Origin: Tetrapyrgos nigripes
Taxonomy: Eukaryota; Basidiomycota; Agaricomycetes; Agaricales; Campanellaceae
Reading direction: 5' to 3'
Length of the DNA stretch: 64,000 nucleotides
NCBI GenBank assembly: GCA_013368315.1
Contig: JAACJM010000010.1
Span: forward strand, 310,001 to 374,000
Positions 36,122-48,761 of this stretch are shown piece after piece (the first letter of the stretch is position 1; each line of letters starts with the position of its first letter). Under the pieces are notes generated by a model. That model ran no database searches. It was given only the letters and a program-made list of their open reading frames with translations, and had not been told where the DNA came from. Position numbers and translations under genes: made by a program.

Positions 36122-39100
36122 ATGTCGTTTCCACTACACGACAGTAGGTATTCTCACCCAAATATCCAGGCCAATTCTCATTCTTCGTTTTCATTTCAAG
36201 TCACTGCACCATTTGATTTTCCAAAGGAAGAAGAAAAAGTTATCGCTTTCTGGAAGGAGATCGACGCGTTCCAAACGAGTTTGAAGTTGTCCGAGGGTCG
36301 ACCAGAGTACACTTTTTATGACGGACCCCCGTTTGCGACTGGCTTGCCTCATTATGGACATTTGCTAGCTGGTACCATCAAGGTATAGTGGATGTTTCGT
36401 TACAGCTTTTACTGGGACCTACCATCTGCTTCGATCAGGACATTGTTACTCGACATGCTCATGTCAGTGGATACCATGTTACTCGAAGATTTGGCTGGGA
36501 CACCCATGGTTTACCCGTTGAGCACGAGATCGACAAGCGTCTAGGCATCACAGGCAAAGAAGATGTAATGGCTATGGGAATCGACAAGTACAACGCTGAA
36601 TGTCGTAAGATTGTCATGCGCTATGCCTCGGAATGGAAAGCTACCGTCGAGCGAATGGGTCGATGGATTGATTTTGATAATGATTACAAGACGTTGAACT
36701 TGTCTTTTATGGAGTCGGTGTGGTGGGCTTTCAGCGAACTGTTCAAAAAGGGAATGGTGTACAGGGGACTGCGCGTAATGCCATATTCTACTGGATGCAC
36801 GACTCCTCTCTCGAATTTTGAGGCAGGTCTGGATTATCGAGATGTCAGTGACCCAGCAGGTGTGTGCTTTTTTTTTACAAGTTATCCTTCGATCATAACC
36901 TTTTCTTTCTCAGTCACGGTGGCCTTCCCTCTTGTTGATGACCCACAAACATCATTACTGGCCTGGACAACCACACCGTGGACTCTTCCGTCCAATCTTG
37001 CTCTTTGCGTTCACCCCGATTACATTTACATCAAAATACATGATCAAGAAAAGGATCAGAACTTTATCATTCACGAAAACCTTTTGACGACCCTCTACAA
37101 AGATCCTAAAAAAGCCAAATTCAAGAAGCTCGCTCAGTTCCAAGGGTCTGATATGAAAGGATGGCGTTATGTACCGTTATTTGAGTACTTCACCGAACAG
37201 GTATGCGCTCTGTATGTACAGGAAAACGCGTTCTCATTATTTCCTCGCTCTAGTTCGAAGACAAAGCCTTCCGGGTGGTCACTGACACCTACGTCACAGC
37301 AGCTGATGGTACTGGTATCGTACACCAAGCCCCGGCCTTTGGTGAAGATGATCATCGTGTTGCAATTGCACACGGTGTTCTCCGCGAGGACGAGTCTCCT
37401 CCTTGTCCTATCGATGATAAGGGCCATTTCACAAAGGAAGTGACCGATTTCGCTGGAGAGTATGTCAAGGTCGGTTTTTCATCATATCTGCGGAAACTGT
37501 CTATGACTCAAGGATTGCCAACAGGCTGCTGACAGCAAGATCCAAAAAGTGCTCAAGGCCAAAGGCCGCCTCATAGTGCAATCAACACTGAAGCACAGTT
37601 ACCCTTTCTGCTGGAGGTACTTGTGAAATTACGAGGTTCCCTCAAATGACTCATTTGCATCCATAGATCAGGAACACCCCTCATATATCGTGCTGTCCCA
37701 GCATGGTTTGTCCGCGTCACTCCTGTCATCGATCAACTCGTCAAAAACAACTCAGAAACCCTCTGGTTCGTACTTGTAATTCTCTTGGTGAGCAATATAT
37801 CAACAGAGCGACTATTAGGGTTCCCCAATCTGTCGGAGACAATCGGTTTGGTAATTGGCTTGCCTCTGCCCGTGACTGGAATGTCTCGCGGAATCGATAC
37901 TGGGGAACGCCCATTCCTTTGTGGGTCAGCGAAGATTTTGAGGAGGTGATTGACATTAACTGGACTAAATTTCTGTTTCGCTGATTTGTGACTTTAAAGA
38001 TTGTTGCTGTCGGCTCAGTGGAGGAGCTTCAGAAGTTATCGGGAGTTACTGGTATAACCGACCTTCACCGAGAGAGCATAGATAACATCACCATACCATC
38101 CTCGAAGGGCAAAGGTACCCTGAAGCGTGTTGACGACGTGTTTGACTGTTGGTTTGAATCCGGAAGGTGGGTTTCTCTTACCCATCCTTCGACGTTTTCT
38201 GACATGATTTTGTGCAGTATGCCCTACGCGCAGATCCACTACCCTTTCGACAACAAGGATATTTTCGAAAAGAATTTCCCTGCTAATTTCATATCCGAAG
38301 GTATTGATCAGACTAGAGGATGGTTCTACACTCTCCTCGTCCTGTCCACACTTCTTTTTGGGAAAGCACCATGGAAGAACTTGATCGTCACAGGATTGGT
38401 CCTTGCAGCGTGAGTTAACTTCGGACCTTTAGAATGCTCTCGTTGACCCGTGGTCCTAGGGACGGCAAGAAGATGAGCAAGAGCCTCAAGAATTATCCTG
38501 ATCCTAATTTGATCATTGATAAATATGGTGCCGACGCGACAAGGTATCTCTTTGCGTGTCTCTTCCTACTTCATCGTCATCCTCATTTGTTCCCGCAGAA
38601 TGTTCCTAGTAAACTCCCCAATTGTACGCGGAGACAACCTTCGTTTCCGTGAGGAAGGTGTACGAGAAGTCATTTCACGAGTTCTTCTGCCATGGTTGAA
38701 CTCTTTCCGGTTCTTCCTCGGTCACGTTGCACTGTTAAAAAAGGTGACAGGCGTCGACTTCCAATACGATGCAAAAGCACCTCTCCCAAACAATGTCATG
38801 GATCGCTGGGTCTTAGCTCGTTGTCAATCCTTGATCAAGCTTGTTCGCGAAGAGATGGCTGCTTACCGTTTATATACCGTCATTCCTCGACTTTTGGACC
38901 TCGTGGACGAACTTACAAACTGGTACATTCGTTTCAACCGCAAACGATTAAAGGGTGAAGATGGCAAGGAAGATGCCATTGCCGCTCTCAATACCCTATT
39001 CGAAACACTCTTTACTCTCTGCCGTACTATGGTATGTTCTTTCACTTTAAAATCCGATTTCCTTGGCTCAAATTTGTCAGTCTTCCTACACACCGTTCCT

Positions 39101-40043
39101 GACGGAAAACCTTTATCAATCCCTGCGACTTTTCATTCCCGAGGATCCTGCAGCTGGAGATGTTCGATCTGTACATTTCCTCAGCTTCCCGGAGGTTAAG
39201 GAGGAATACTTCGACGCCGATATAGAACGACAAGTGGCCCGTATGCAAACAGTCATTGAGCTGACCAGAAATATTAGGGAGAAGAACAACTTGTCTCTGA
39301 AGGTAAACCCCTGCGCTTGTGGTGGTGTCAGGATTGGTCTGACTGCTTTGTAGACGCCACTGAAAGAGCTTCTTATCTTCCACCCTGACGAAAGTTATCT
39401 TGCGGATATCAGGCCATTACAGCGCTACATCGAATCCGAGCTAAATGTCCGTGATGTTGTGCTCAGTTCAGACGAAACACTATCTGGAGTTCGATACCGT
39501 GCTGTTGCGGACTGGGCAGTCCTTGGCAAGAAGCTGCGCAAAGATCTAGGTCGCGTCAAGAATGCCCTTCCTTCGGTGACTAGTGACCAAGTCAAGGAAT
39601 ACTTGTCCATTGGTAAGATTACAGTAGACGGTATCCAGTTGGTCGAAGGTGACTTGACGGTCCAGCGTTACCTGGAGCTTCCTGATTCGGACATCGGACA
39701 GTACGGTACACATACGGATAACGATGTCGTCGTGCGTTTAGACATCCAAGTCCATCCTGATTTGCAAGGGGAATGGTTCGCTCGCGAAATGACCAACAGA
39801 GTCCAGAAACTGCGCAAGAAGGCTGGTCTCCAGGCCACGGACGATATCAATGTTTACTACTCTTTCGAAACCGACACCGGCGCAGATTTGTTGGCAGCGG
39901 TTCGCGACTATGCTGAGATGATACGGAAAACGGTTGGAAGCGTACCAGTTGATGTGAAGGAACAAACGTCCGGGACTGAGCTCATTCGGGAGGAGCAAGA
40001 GATCGCAGAAGTGAAATTCATGTTATCGCTAGTGAGGCCGTAG
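36122..40043 (+). CDS. ILS1: Isoleucyl-tRNA synthetase, cytoplasmic
   Basis: Class I synthetase charging tRNA-Ile, with editing of valine. The start MSFPLHD splices to [20 protein letters not shown]. The HIGH motif is HYGH in [17 protein letters not shown], the KMSKS motif is intact ([15 protein letters not shown], about 38465), and the editing domain is seen as [20 protein letters not shown]. Other blocks: [40 protein letters not shown], and the anticodon-binding region [20 protein letters not shown]. The C-terminal appendage is long, ending MLSLVRP, and no organellar presequence is visible, so this is the cytosolic enzyme. About ten introns, most near 60 nt. Confidence 0.95.
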
Positions 40044-40142
40044 GGAAGTTGCTGAGAAGAATGATAGATCTGTAAAATATATGATACAGCGCATTTTATA
40101 CAGATGTAAAATACAGTCGTCCTATACGTAGTCAGTATGCAG

Positions 40143-40910
40143 TCATTTCTTGGACGAGCCAAAACCTCCAAAGCCCATCATCTTTGCCATCTCGTCATTT
40201 TCGGGATCGTTTGCCAACTCTGCTGCCAGAGCTTTCTCCTTTTCCGCCTTCTTCTTTGCCTTTTTCTCCTCGCGCAAAGCTGCTTCCTTGGCCTTGACCT
40301 CGGCTAGTCGTTTGTCAAAATCAAAGGCTTTGGCAGCAGAAGCTTCCTTGGTCCTTTCTCGAAGTAAGGCAATCCTCGCGCGGACCTGCTCAAGCGTTGA
40401 ACGCTCCAACTTTGTGGTCTGGCCCATTGCCCTAAGATCTGCTATGCGTCAAAAGAGAGATAGGGCAAAGAAGACAAGTACTGACGAGCTCTGCTGTTAA
40501 TATGGTCAAGATAACCCGTAGTATCCTTATACGTCCTGTTACAAGTTTCACAATAGAAACCGGGTTGCCCTGGACCTCTACCACCGGGATTCTGAACAAC
40601 CATGGTTTTATTAAGGTTTTTGTCGAGTTCGAGTGCACCCTCACGTTGTTTCATGAGTTCCGTTGGCTTTGGAAGATCATCTCGCCGTGTTCCTTTCCGT
40701 GGCTTCTTTCCTGTACAGTTTTTGAAATATTGAGAAAGACTGAGCGAATTGAGAGTCACCTTGCTTCAAGCGTTCCTCGTTTTCTTGCATACGCTCCTTC
40801 TCCTCCAAATCCCGCTTCCTGGCTCTTTCCGCATATTCCTCCTTGTCCCATTTCTTTCTGAAATCGGTATCCGAGGCCTTGGTGCCATACGCTCCGCCCT
40901 TTTCTGCCAT
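40143..40910 (-). CDS. SNU23: SNU23/ZMAT2 spliceosomal zinc-finger protein
   Basis: U4/U6.U5 tri-snRNP component acting in spliceosome activation. It starts MAEKGGAYGTKASDTDFRKK (ATG at 40910; the upstream open frame does not fit the family). Then come KKPRKGTRRDDL and the U1-type C2H2 finger FYCETCNRTYKDTTGYLDHI, followed by GQTTKLERSTLEQVRARIAL. A Lys/Glu-rich helix and a MAKMMGFGGFGSSKK end complete it, as in ZMAT2. Two or three short introns. Starts are 82 bp apart from the divergent ERD1-like gene; the 3' end converges on ILS1 with 99 bp between stops. Confidence 0.93.
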
Positions 40911-40992
40911 GAGATGAGGTGAATGAGAGGTTGAATACACGTGACAAAACAGAAATCTTCATGCAGCTGGAACCTGCAACGACACCAAAATT

Positions 40993-42522
40993 ATGAGCGA
41001 CGTGGACCTTGATGAAATCAGCTATGCCGTCTCTTTTCCTCTTCCATACCGTGTCTTATCTTTGGTTGGTCTGGGTATTCTTGGATGGGCGACCAACTTG
41101 CACGGAATCGACATTCTAGGCATCGACGTCGTCTCTACTTTGGCGCTGGACACTCGTTCAAGCACGGGCGATGTTTTCTCGAAACATACCAGGACTGCTT
41201 CGGACATTTACAAGACCGTTTACAAAATTGCCGCGTTGTATGCTTCTTGGTGTTTTGTGTCGTGGATTACTTTCCGATCTGCAGCTGGAAGTGACGTTTC
41301 ACTTGTTGACGTGTTCGGATATGTCCCAGCTGTGTCTGCACTCCTGGTGCTTCTGGTGCTTGTCTGTCCGTTTGATATTCTATACAAGTCTGAACGGGAC
41401 AAATTCCTCAGGTACCTCTCCAAGTTAATCTTTCCACCTTCCTTCTAAAATTTTTTTTAAAGCGCAGTGAAAAGATGTATATTCCTATCTTCAGGAGGCT
41501 CGGTTTACTTTGCAGACATTGTATTCGCCGATGTCTTCACATCTTTTGCTAAAGTGTTGGGGGACGTTTGGTTGTGTCTCCTGATGCTATTCCCGGGGAG
41601 TTCCATGCTCCAACCACCGACTACTCATGGACTACTACGATGGGTTACGCCTACTATCATGAGGTGAATCTTCTGGTTTCTCGCTGCTCTGCTAATCTGA
41701 CATTGAGTCAGCCTACCTTATTTCGTTCGTTTCCGACAGTGTATCAAAGAATGGTCAGCGTCTGATGAAGACAATCGCAAACCTCTCTACAACGCCTTGA
41801 AATATGCTACCGCTTTCCCTCTCATCTATCTATCTGCCGCACAAATTATCGTGGAGTCAGATCTTGTCAACGAGAAAGGCGATGACGTTGCTAATTCAGC
41901 CTGGCATGGAGAGCATCCCCTCTTTCGGTTATGGTCAGTTGACTTCGGTCCACAAAGGTCTCTTGGCTGATCTCCCACTTTCCGCCGTTTATTCAGGCTT
42001 CTCTCTGCCGCTGTGAACTCTCTTTACTCGTTCTGGTGGGACGTGACGAATGATTGGGGTTTAGAACTGCTCAAATTTGAGTCGTCTAAGTCGTCAGAGC
42101 GCCCACTTCCACGACGCCTTGTTCTTCCCCGTTTGCACTCAGGTGTTCCACTTCTGAACAATGGGGATGACGAGTCAGAAGCTGTTCGTGTGCCTCAATA
42201 CTGTGGCTTGCGGACTCCCTTGCTCTATCCGCTTCCTGTGTATCCATTTTTGATCTTTGTCAATTTCTTCCTACGAATGGCCTGGTCCGTGAAGCTTTCC
42301 AGTCACCTACATTCAACGGATGGTAGCGTAACAATATTTTTGCTCGAGGTTGCAGAGATAATTCGCAGATGGATGTGGGTTTTCGTTCGGGTCGAATGGG
42401 AATATATAAAAAGGGCACGGGAGAAAAGCGGGAGAAATCGGCCGGCGAATGTAGATGGTGCTGAACCCGATTATGAGCTGAATCCTCCGACACCAAACCG
42501 TGAGGAGGACTTCGACGATTGA
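40993..42522 (+). CDS. ERD1: ERD1-like EXS-domain membrane protein
   Basis: Golgi multi-span protein; yeast Erd1 is needed for retention of ER lumenal proteins and recycles phosphate from Golgi glycosylation. Start MSDVDLDEISYAVSFPLPYR. Several hydrophobic segments are seen (VLSLVGLGILGWATNLHGID; PAVSALLVLLVLVCPFDILY; FPLIYLSAAQIIVES). The EXS signature VNSLYSFWWDVTNDWGLELL lies near 42010-42070. The C-terminal part has EVAEIIRRWMWVFVRVEWEY and an acidic end. There is no SPX domain, which separates it from SYG1/XPR1-type transporters that share EXS. Introns around 41440-41520 and 41660-41750 are approximate. Confidence 0.85.
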
Positions 42523-43121
42523 CCTTAACGATTCATGGTTAGGCGAGTTGATTATCTCCTTAAGACTGTTGTGTTCTGATGGTTCACAGACTTCTCTATG
42601 TAATTATTCCCGTAATCATGCCTTGTAAGGTTCCTAAACATTCCGAGTGCAAAACACAACGATTCGATGAAGCTCACGATGTCATTCGCACGTTGATACG
42701 AGAAGATCTGGAGAGTCACTACTCTAAGCTTGGTGTGGGATCTCTCGACAACGAAACTAATCAAATACCCTTGGCTTTCCTTGATGCTTCACCAGGTGTC
42801 CCATATCAAAGAACTTAAGAAGACCTGGAGCGGATCTCTCGACATCACAAGCGCTCGGATAGCATCGGACTGGGTTTTCCATGGATGTTGCCATTTCAAG
42901 CGGGATTCTACTTGACGGAAAAGACCGGTACTACGCCCACGTGACTGTACTTAGCAATATTGGCATTTTGACTCTTTGAGGTCAGCCCCGGTCATCAGCT
43001 GATGATGGTAGAAACTTGTACCCGTGTATTGGAAAGGTATAAGAAGGTTCCTCTTTCTAGATGAGAAACTATCTCTTCATTCCCCCTCACTTCTTTACTA
43101 GCAGTCTTTGTCCCACAAACC
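42523..43121. other. Spacer between ERD1-like gene and formate dehydrogenase
   Basis: About 600 bp that should contain the formate dehydrogenase promoter (CT-rich stretch just before 43122). A plus-strand open segment at 42618-42795 (KHSECKTQRFDEAHDVIRTL) and another at about 42860-42950 (FPWMLPFQAGFYLTEKTGTT) look faintly protein-like. I could not link them into a supported model or recognise a family. Confidence 0.4.
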
Positions 43122-44796
43122 ATGAAGGCAAGTTACTTCCTTCAAGATGCAACCGTTCACGTTATCAACCACGTCTCCTTAGATCCTTGCAATTCTCTAC
43201 CACGGTCACAAAGCCGCCGAGGAAGAACCTCGTCTTCTGGGTACCGTTGAGAATAAAGTGCGCCTCAAGATTTCATACATCGATGTTTCTATTGATGTTT
43301 TTCCAAGCTCGGTCTTGAAGATTGGTTGAAATCTCAAGGACATGAGTTGATTGGTATGTGTTTTGGCCTAGTGATATCCTTCTGTTTAGCCTGACGTGTT
43401 GAAAATAGTTTGTTGACCCGTTCGATTGACTACAACAATGACTGACCAAGAGACATAGGTCTCCGCCAGCAAAGAGGGCCCAGATAGTGATTTCCAGAAG
43501 CACATTGTCGACGTTCGTAAACAACCCTTCGTATCATATATCTGTTTCTGATGATATCATCAGGCTGAAATCCTCATTACTACGCCATTCCACCCGGGAT
43601 ATTTGACCCGTAGCATTATGGAGAAAGTATGACATTGTTCTGTCTTCATAATAATGCTTGCTAATACAGGATTTTATCTCCCTTCAGGCCAAGAACCTCA
43701 AGCTCTGTGTCACTGCTGGCGTCGGCTCTGACCACATCGACCTTAATGCCGCAGTCGACCATGGTATCCAGGTTCTCGAGGTACTGGCATAGTCCAAGTC
43801 CCTCCATTGTCAGCTATAATTCTGAACAAAGTACACTAGGTCTCGGGCTCCAACGTCGTCTCTGTCGCAGAACATGTCGTCATGAGCATTCTTCTGCTCG
43901 TCCGCAACTTTGTCCCTGCTCATGAAGTCCGTTTAGATTCTAGTGCATGCTCAGATCTAAGACTAATTTGCTGCTAGATGATCGAACGTGGTGATTGGCA
44001 AGTTTCCGATATCGCTCGGGACGCATATGACCTCGAGGGCAAGGTCGTTGGAACCATCGGTGCTGGAAGAATTGGCTATCGTGTATTGCAACGATTAGTG
44101 CCATTCAACACTAAAGAGCTACTCTACTACGATTATGCTCCTCTTCCTGCATCCGCCGCCGAAGCAGTAAAAGCTCGGCGTGTAGAAGATTTGAAGGTTT
44201 GCCCTGTCGTTCCTGTCGTAGTCTTTCTTCGCCAATGATGTTTTGATTTTCAGGATTTCGTGTCCCAATGTGACGTGATCACTGTCAACTGCCCTCTACA
44301 CGAAGGAACTCGTGGTCTGGTCAACGCCGAGTTGCTAAAGCACTGCAAGAAGGGAGCTTGGATTGTCAACACTGCCCGCGGAGCCATTTGCGACAAGGAT
44401 GCTATCGCAGCTGCTCTGAAGAGCGGCCAAATTTCCGGTTATTCTGGTGCGTAAACCTAGTCAGGATGAAGAAATTCACGAAGTTTTGATTTATACGGTT
44501 ACAGGTGACGTCTGGAATGTCCAGCCTGCTCCGAAAGATCATGTTTGGCGTACCATGAAGAACCCTCTCGGTGCTGGTAACGGTATGGTTCCTCACTATT
44601 CTGGTACCACTCTGGACGCCCAGGCTCGCTATGCTGCTGGAGTCAGGAGCATTCTCGAGAACTATCTTTCCGGCAAGCCTCAAGACTCGGCGAATATTAT
44701 TGTTGGACTTGGTATGCTGATTTGTTTCGGTTTGTCATTGGGGTGCTCATCGTGTTACCAGGCAAGTACGAGACCAAGGCGTATGGCCAGCGTTAA
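43122..44796 (+). CDS. FDH1: NAD-dependent formate dehydrogenase
   Basis: Oxidises formate to CO2 with NAD+. In wood- and litter-decaying fungi it detoxifies formate and supplies NADH. The start ATG AAG is followed by an intron with a GC donor (43128-43180) joining to [20 protein letters not shown]. Then come [36 protein letters not shown], the Rossmann site [42 protein letters not shown], and the catalytic-His region [20 protein letters not shown]. It ends [10 protein letters not shown]. No mitochondrial or peroxisomal signal is obvious. The junction near 43353-43459 is anomalous (see findings). Confidence 0.9.
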
Positions 44797-44991
44797 ATGA
44801 AAATGACGGACTATTGTATAATTATTGCATGAAGCATTTGTACGATACTTGTCGGAGATTTATTAGTGTAACCTTCAACAATGGAGCTTTTGGGTGTTTA
44901 TGCAATGTTCTGCGCGAAAAGATGATTCTACTGCTAGAATACAACACGGATATACGGAAGGTTAAAAATGTCAAAGTCCAAGCGGTCAGTA

Positions 44992-47430
44992 TCAACCATC
45001 TCGTTTCTCTCGTTCCTTGAGCTGATCGTTGAGGAATTTCTCCACACTATTCGCACACTTGTGGTAAATAGAACCTTCCTGATTGTACAGTCGGCAATTA
45101 TCAAAGACCAACCGCGCATCGGTTATGAACTGGTCGAGAGTGGAATACTGATTGTTGTCTAGTTTATGCTCCATTGTCAAGAAATCTGCAAGCACGCCAA
45201 AGATCATTAATGAGTGCCCGCCAACATCTGCAGAAACATGCTACTCACCCATGGGCTTTTCGATGACAGTATGATAATCCGGCACCTCTTCGCCGTTGAC
45301 AGGGAGCTGAAATGGCCACGCCTGGTGATGATTCTTCAATTCTCGCAGAAGACGTTCCATGAATAGACGATCAGGGCTTTTTCGTGTTGTTCGCATGAGA
45401 CTAAGGAACCAGGGTCAGCAACAATAATTACATGCCGGAACCCGGAAATAGAGGCTGATTCTCGTCTTCCGTTCTCCAATAGACTGGGACACTTCTGGTG
45501 GCTTTGATCTTCCAGAGACAGAAGCATGAACAGGAAGAAGGCACCAATCGTATGCGTTCTATATAGAAAGAGAAAAGACTTGCTTTTCGGCCATTGATGG
45601 AGACCATCCGCTTTCCTCTGAGAGGAGTGAGTTCCAGACCACTCGAAGTGTATCAAATGCTTACTTAGACCTGGTACATCCTTTGGTTCCACTGTGATAT
45701 CCTTCGGAGCTCCTTCCTGAAATTGAGGTAGACCTCGGTGGACTATGTGTGATCGAGACATTTGGCGTATCTTCGTCAAAATAGCTTCTTGTTGTCGAGT
45801 GGTGATGCTGGCTTTGTCGAGGTAATCGACTTTCGGGAGCATAGTGCATTGCATGATAGTACCGCCTTCGTAATCTTTGATATATCCAGCCCATATGGAT
45901 CGATCTAAATTGATCTCCTTTGAAAATCCTTGTTTCTCAAAATATCCGACAGCATAGTTATCAGCATACGTCAGGAAATGATTCATCCCTGGATAGGCTT
46001 TACGAATGTGAGCTTTGAAATGATCCATGAGCATTCCACCATAGCCCTGTACATTTTTAACGGCAATTAGAATCAGACCCAGATAGGATGAGCAGATTTG
46101 TACCTTGACTTGGTCAACAGACGCCGTGGCAAAGAACACGATTTCTGCAAAACCTCTGTGGGCAAAAGGCCGGAAACATATACCACCTACGACCTTGTAG
46201 CCGCGTTTGATGATCGCAAGAGCTTTCGAACTCGAATCGTACACTAGCCGTGCAATATACTCTCGTGGCATTTTAGGCAACTGCTTCTGAAAAAGTGTCT
46301 TGAGCCCGGTGAGAATAACCAAGGATCGAGGCTGCCTGTCGTTTTCGACGGCAGTGACTCGTATAATTCCTTTTCGTAATTCCACAGCGGCAGCCTTCTC
46401 GGTTTTGACTGTGATCTACACCGTATAATGAGTTTAGCTGAGAGACAGTTAGCAGCCAGATGGAAACGATGACTTGCAGGATTACTTTCGGCTGAGTCTA
46501 CTGGTACCCCTGTGGCTAGACGAGCGACTTGTGATTCGTCCAATTTCTCTTCTATTTTCACTCTGGGCTCCGGTATGCCATTGCTTCTACCGTTTGGCAG
46601 TGTATTTGTGGGCAGCCTTGCTGCAGCCGGTCCTGCTGTCCGTTTGCCAGGTGCTTTTTGGGCCGCAGTGGAATCAGCCAGACGAGCAGCAAGTGGAGTA
46701 TCTTCGTCATCGTCATCATCATCTCCGCTGAGCGAAGAAAACGATATACGCCGCCTTTTGTTTGGGGGCGGAACATCGCTGAGAATGGACGAAGTCGGAG
46801 AAGATAGGAGAGGGCTTTTGAAACGTTGTTCTGCTCGTAAATGGCGTTACAATTAATGAGGAGCTGATTAAACTGAATCTTCTTACGAGGTGAAAGGTTA
46901 TGGGAAGGTGCGACGATGGAGACTGGCAGTTTCATTCGTTGCCTGAGATTGGCAATATCGACGTCAGTGTACTCGAAATCGGCCAGTTTCCCCACGTCCT
47001 GGCAGCATCATCAGTCTCTTTGCAATGCATAGTCAAGAATTGTACCTGCTTCCAATCAGAGTAGCTAAAGCATTATGATGAAGATGCTGACCTCGAGTAA
47101 CTCATCAAGACGAATGGCCACTAAACTTCTACGACGAAACTCTTCGGTGCCAATCTCGTGTTCATTTGCCCCATGTTCGTTTACGGAATGTGAACAAGCG
47201 CAGTGTTCGAGATATGTCGGGGGCTCTTCCTCGTCGGAGCCGTAGTGACCAAGATCATCAAGGAAAGATTCGTTAGAGGCATTGTCAGGAACGACCTGGA
47301 CGCCGGGAGCGGGATGAAGGCCAGAACATGATGGACAGACAGAACAGGGAGAATGGCGAGCAATCTTGAGAGAAAGAAGAGAAGGAGAGAGCTGGTCGAT
47401 GGCATGACCTGCTGGATACAAGTACTTCAT
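44992..47430 (-). CDS. GCN5: GCN5 histone acetyltransferase (SAGA catalytic subunit)
   Basis: Acetylates histone H3 in SAGA-type complexes. A non-conserved N-terminal third (from MKYLYPAGHAIDQLSPSLLS) precedes the GNAT domain: KMPREYIARLVYDSSSKALA, GGICFRPFAHRGFAEIVFFA, VKGYGGMLMDHFKAHIRKA (acetyl-CoA-binding loop), LTYADNYAVGYFEKQGF and WAGYIKDYEGGTIMQCTMLP. A C-terminal bromodomain follows (WPFQLPVNGEEVPDYHTVIE, LDQFITDARLVFDNCRLYN). The ATG at 47430 is 78 bp from the divergent GH45-type gene. The linker (46480-46800) is Asp/Ser-rich. About nine introns. Confidence 0.94.
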
Positions 47431-47508
47431 TGTTAGGGAGATAAATGCCGACCGGCTACTCGTACCAAGCAAATGCCAGCCGGCTATTTTTGTACTTTTT
47501 TCAATGCC

Positions 47509-48642
47509 ATGACCTTCATCGTCCTGGCATTCCTCTTTGCTCTGGTCAATGCTTCATCTTGGATCCAATACCCACCAAATGGCTTTGCTACTATGACCCA
47601 TTACGATCTACCTAGTGGGTATATAGGTTTGTGTGCGTCTTTGTGCGTCTTGCATCTATTGCTTACTTCCCGGATTCTGTGTACATGGTCCGTCGCAAAA
47701 TACGCTAGCTTCCTGTGCATGCACGGGTAAGAGTACCAACTACCCCACCTCTGCAATGAACCAGATGGCCTTTGGAAGCGCCGTTGCCTATGGTCTGTTT
47801 CGCACATTTGTTTCCACAACTCTTCTTGACTGAATGAAATCCTAGGCTCTGCTTGCGGAAAGTGCTTCAATTTGACCCTGCTAAACACATTTCTATCCGA
47901 CCCTCCTTTTTATCCCCCGACCTCAAAATCCATTGTTGTCAAGGTCACTGACCTTTGTCCACTCTCTACTACTGGTTGGTGCAATGCTACTCAGGAAGGT
48001 CCTAATCAGTGAGTGTTCTTATATTCTGTTATAGTCGACCTTAAGCTCACTCATCTCAAGGGCGGGAAACTATGTGGATAGCTTCTTATGTTTTGGGGAT
48101 CTAAATAACCTCTGATATCATCTTTCAGTTAAATTTTGACTTGGCATATCCATCTTCTGCCATTCCGGACGACTTCTTCCCTTCAAATGCGTCTCTTTAT
48201 GGCTATACGGTGAGTGGTACTGAGTATAATGCTAAAGGAATTTCCTCATTTTCTTCGCAGGACTTTGGTGTATGGAATATCAGCTACCAGTCTGTTGACT
48301 GTTCAAACTGGGCTGGGTGGAAGGATGAAGGTGCATTAGGCAGTGTGACCAATCTAGGACCCGAGAGTGCCTGTTGCCCAGACAATCCGAGTGTAAACAT
48401 CCTGACTGAATCATCTCTGCCGTGCTCAAGTTATCTTTCTTTTAGGGAAATGTGAATGATACATGCCCTTCATATTCTGACCACAATGGGATTGCGTGAG
48501 TGCCTTTTGCTGTATCTGTTTCTCCAGACGCTGATGACTCCACAGCCCAGACACCAGAACCAGCGGATCTCCCTCTACCATCTCCTCATCAGGTTTATTT
48601 GTGCTATCAGTGTCGTTGCTTACTGTGTACACGTTGTTATGA
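47509..48642 (+). CDS. Secreted GH45-type endoglucanase (endoglucanase V-like) with hydrophobic C-terminal tail
   Basis: Putative secreted beta-1,4-glucanase or expansin-like wall-loosening protein with a double-psi beta-barrel. MTFIVLAFLFALVNASS is a signal peptide. After an intron (to about 47705) the Cys-rich core reads ASCACTGKSTNYPTSAMNQM, AFGSAVAYG, SACGKCFNLTLLNTFLSDPP and VVKVTDLCPL, whose Asp matches the GH45 catalytic-acid region. Then come LNFDLAYPSSAIPDDFFPSN, FGVWNISYQSVDC and SACCPDNPSGNVNDTCPSYS. There is no cellulose-binding module. The protein ends with a Ser/Thr linker and a hydrophobic tail (SGLFVLSVSLLTVYTLL) that resembles a GPI-attachment signal. Activity is not proven by sequence. 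Confidence 0.78.
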
Positions 48643-48761
48643 TACCCATGTTTGTGTGTATTAGATTTATCCATAAATTAAGGCTCCAGGAAGACTGATG
48701 ACTCTTATTGTGATACAACCCGGGTATATTCTCCAGGAATACTGATATCACTACCAACGCC

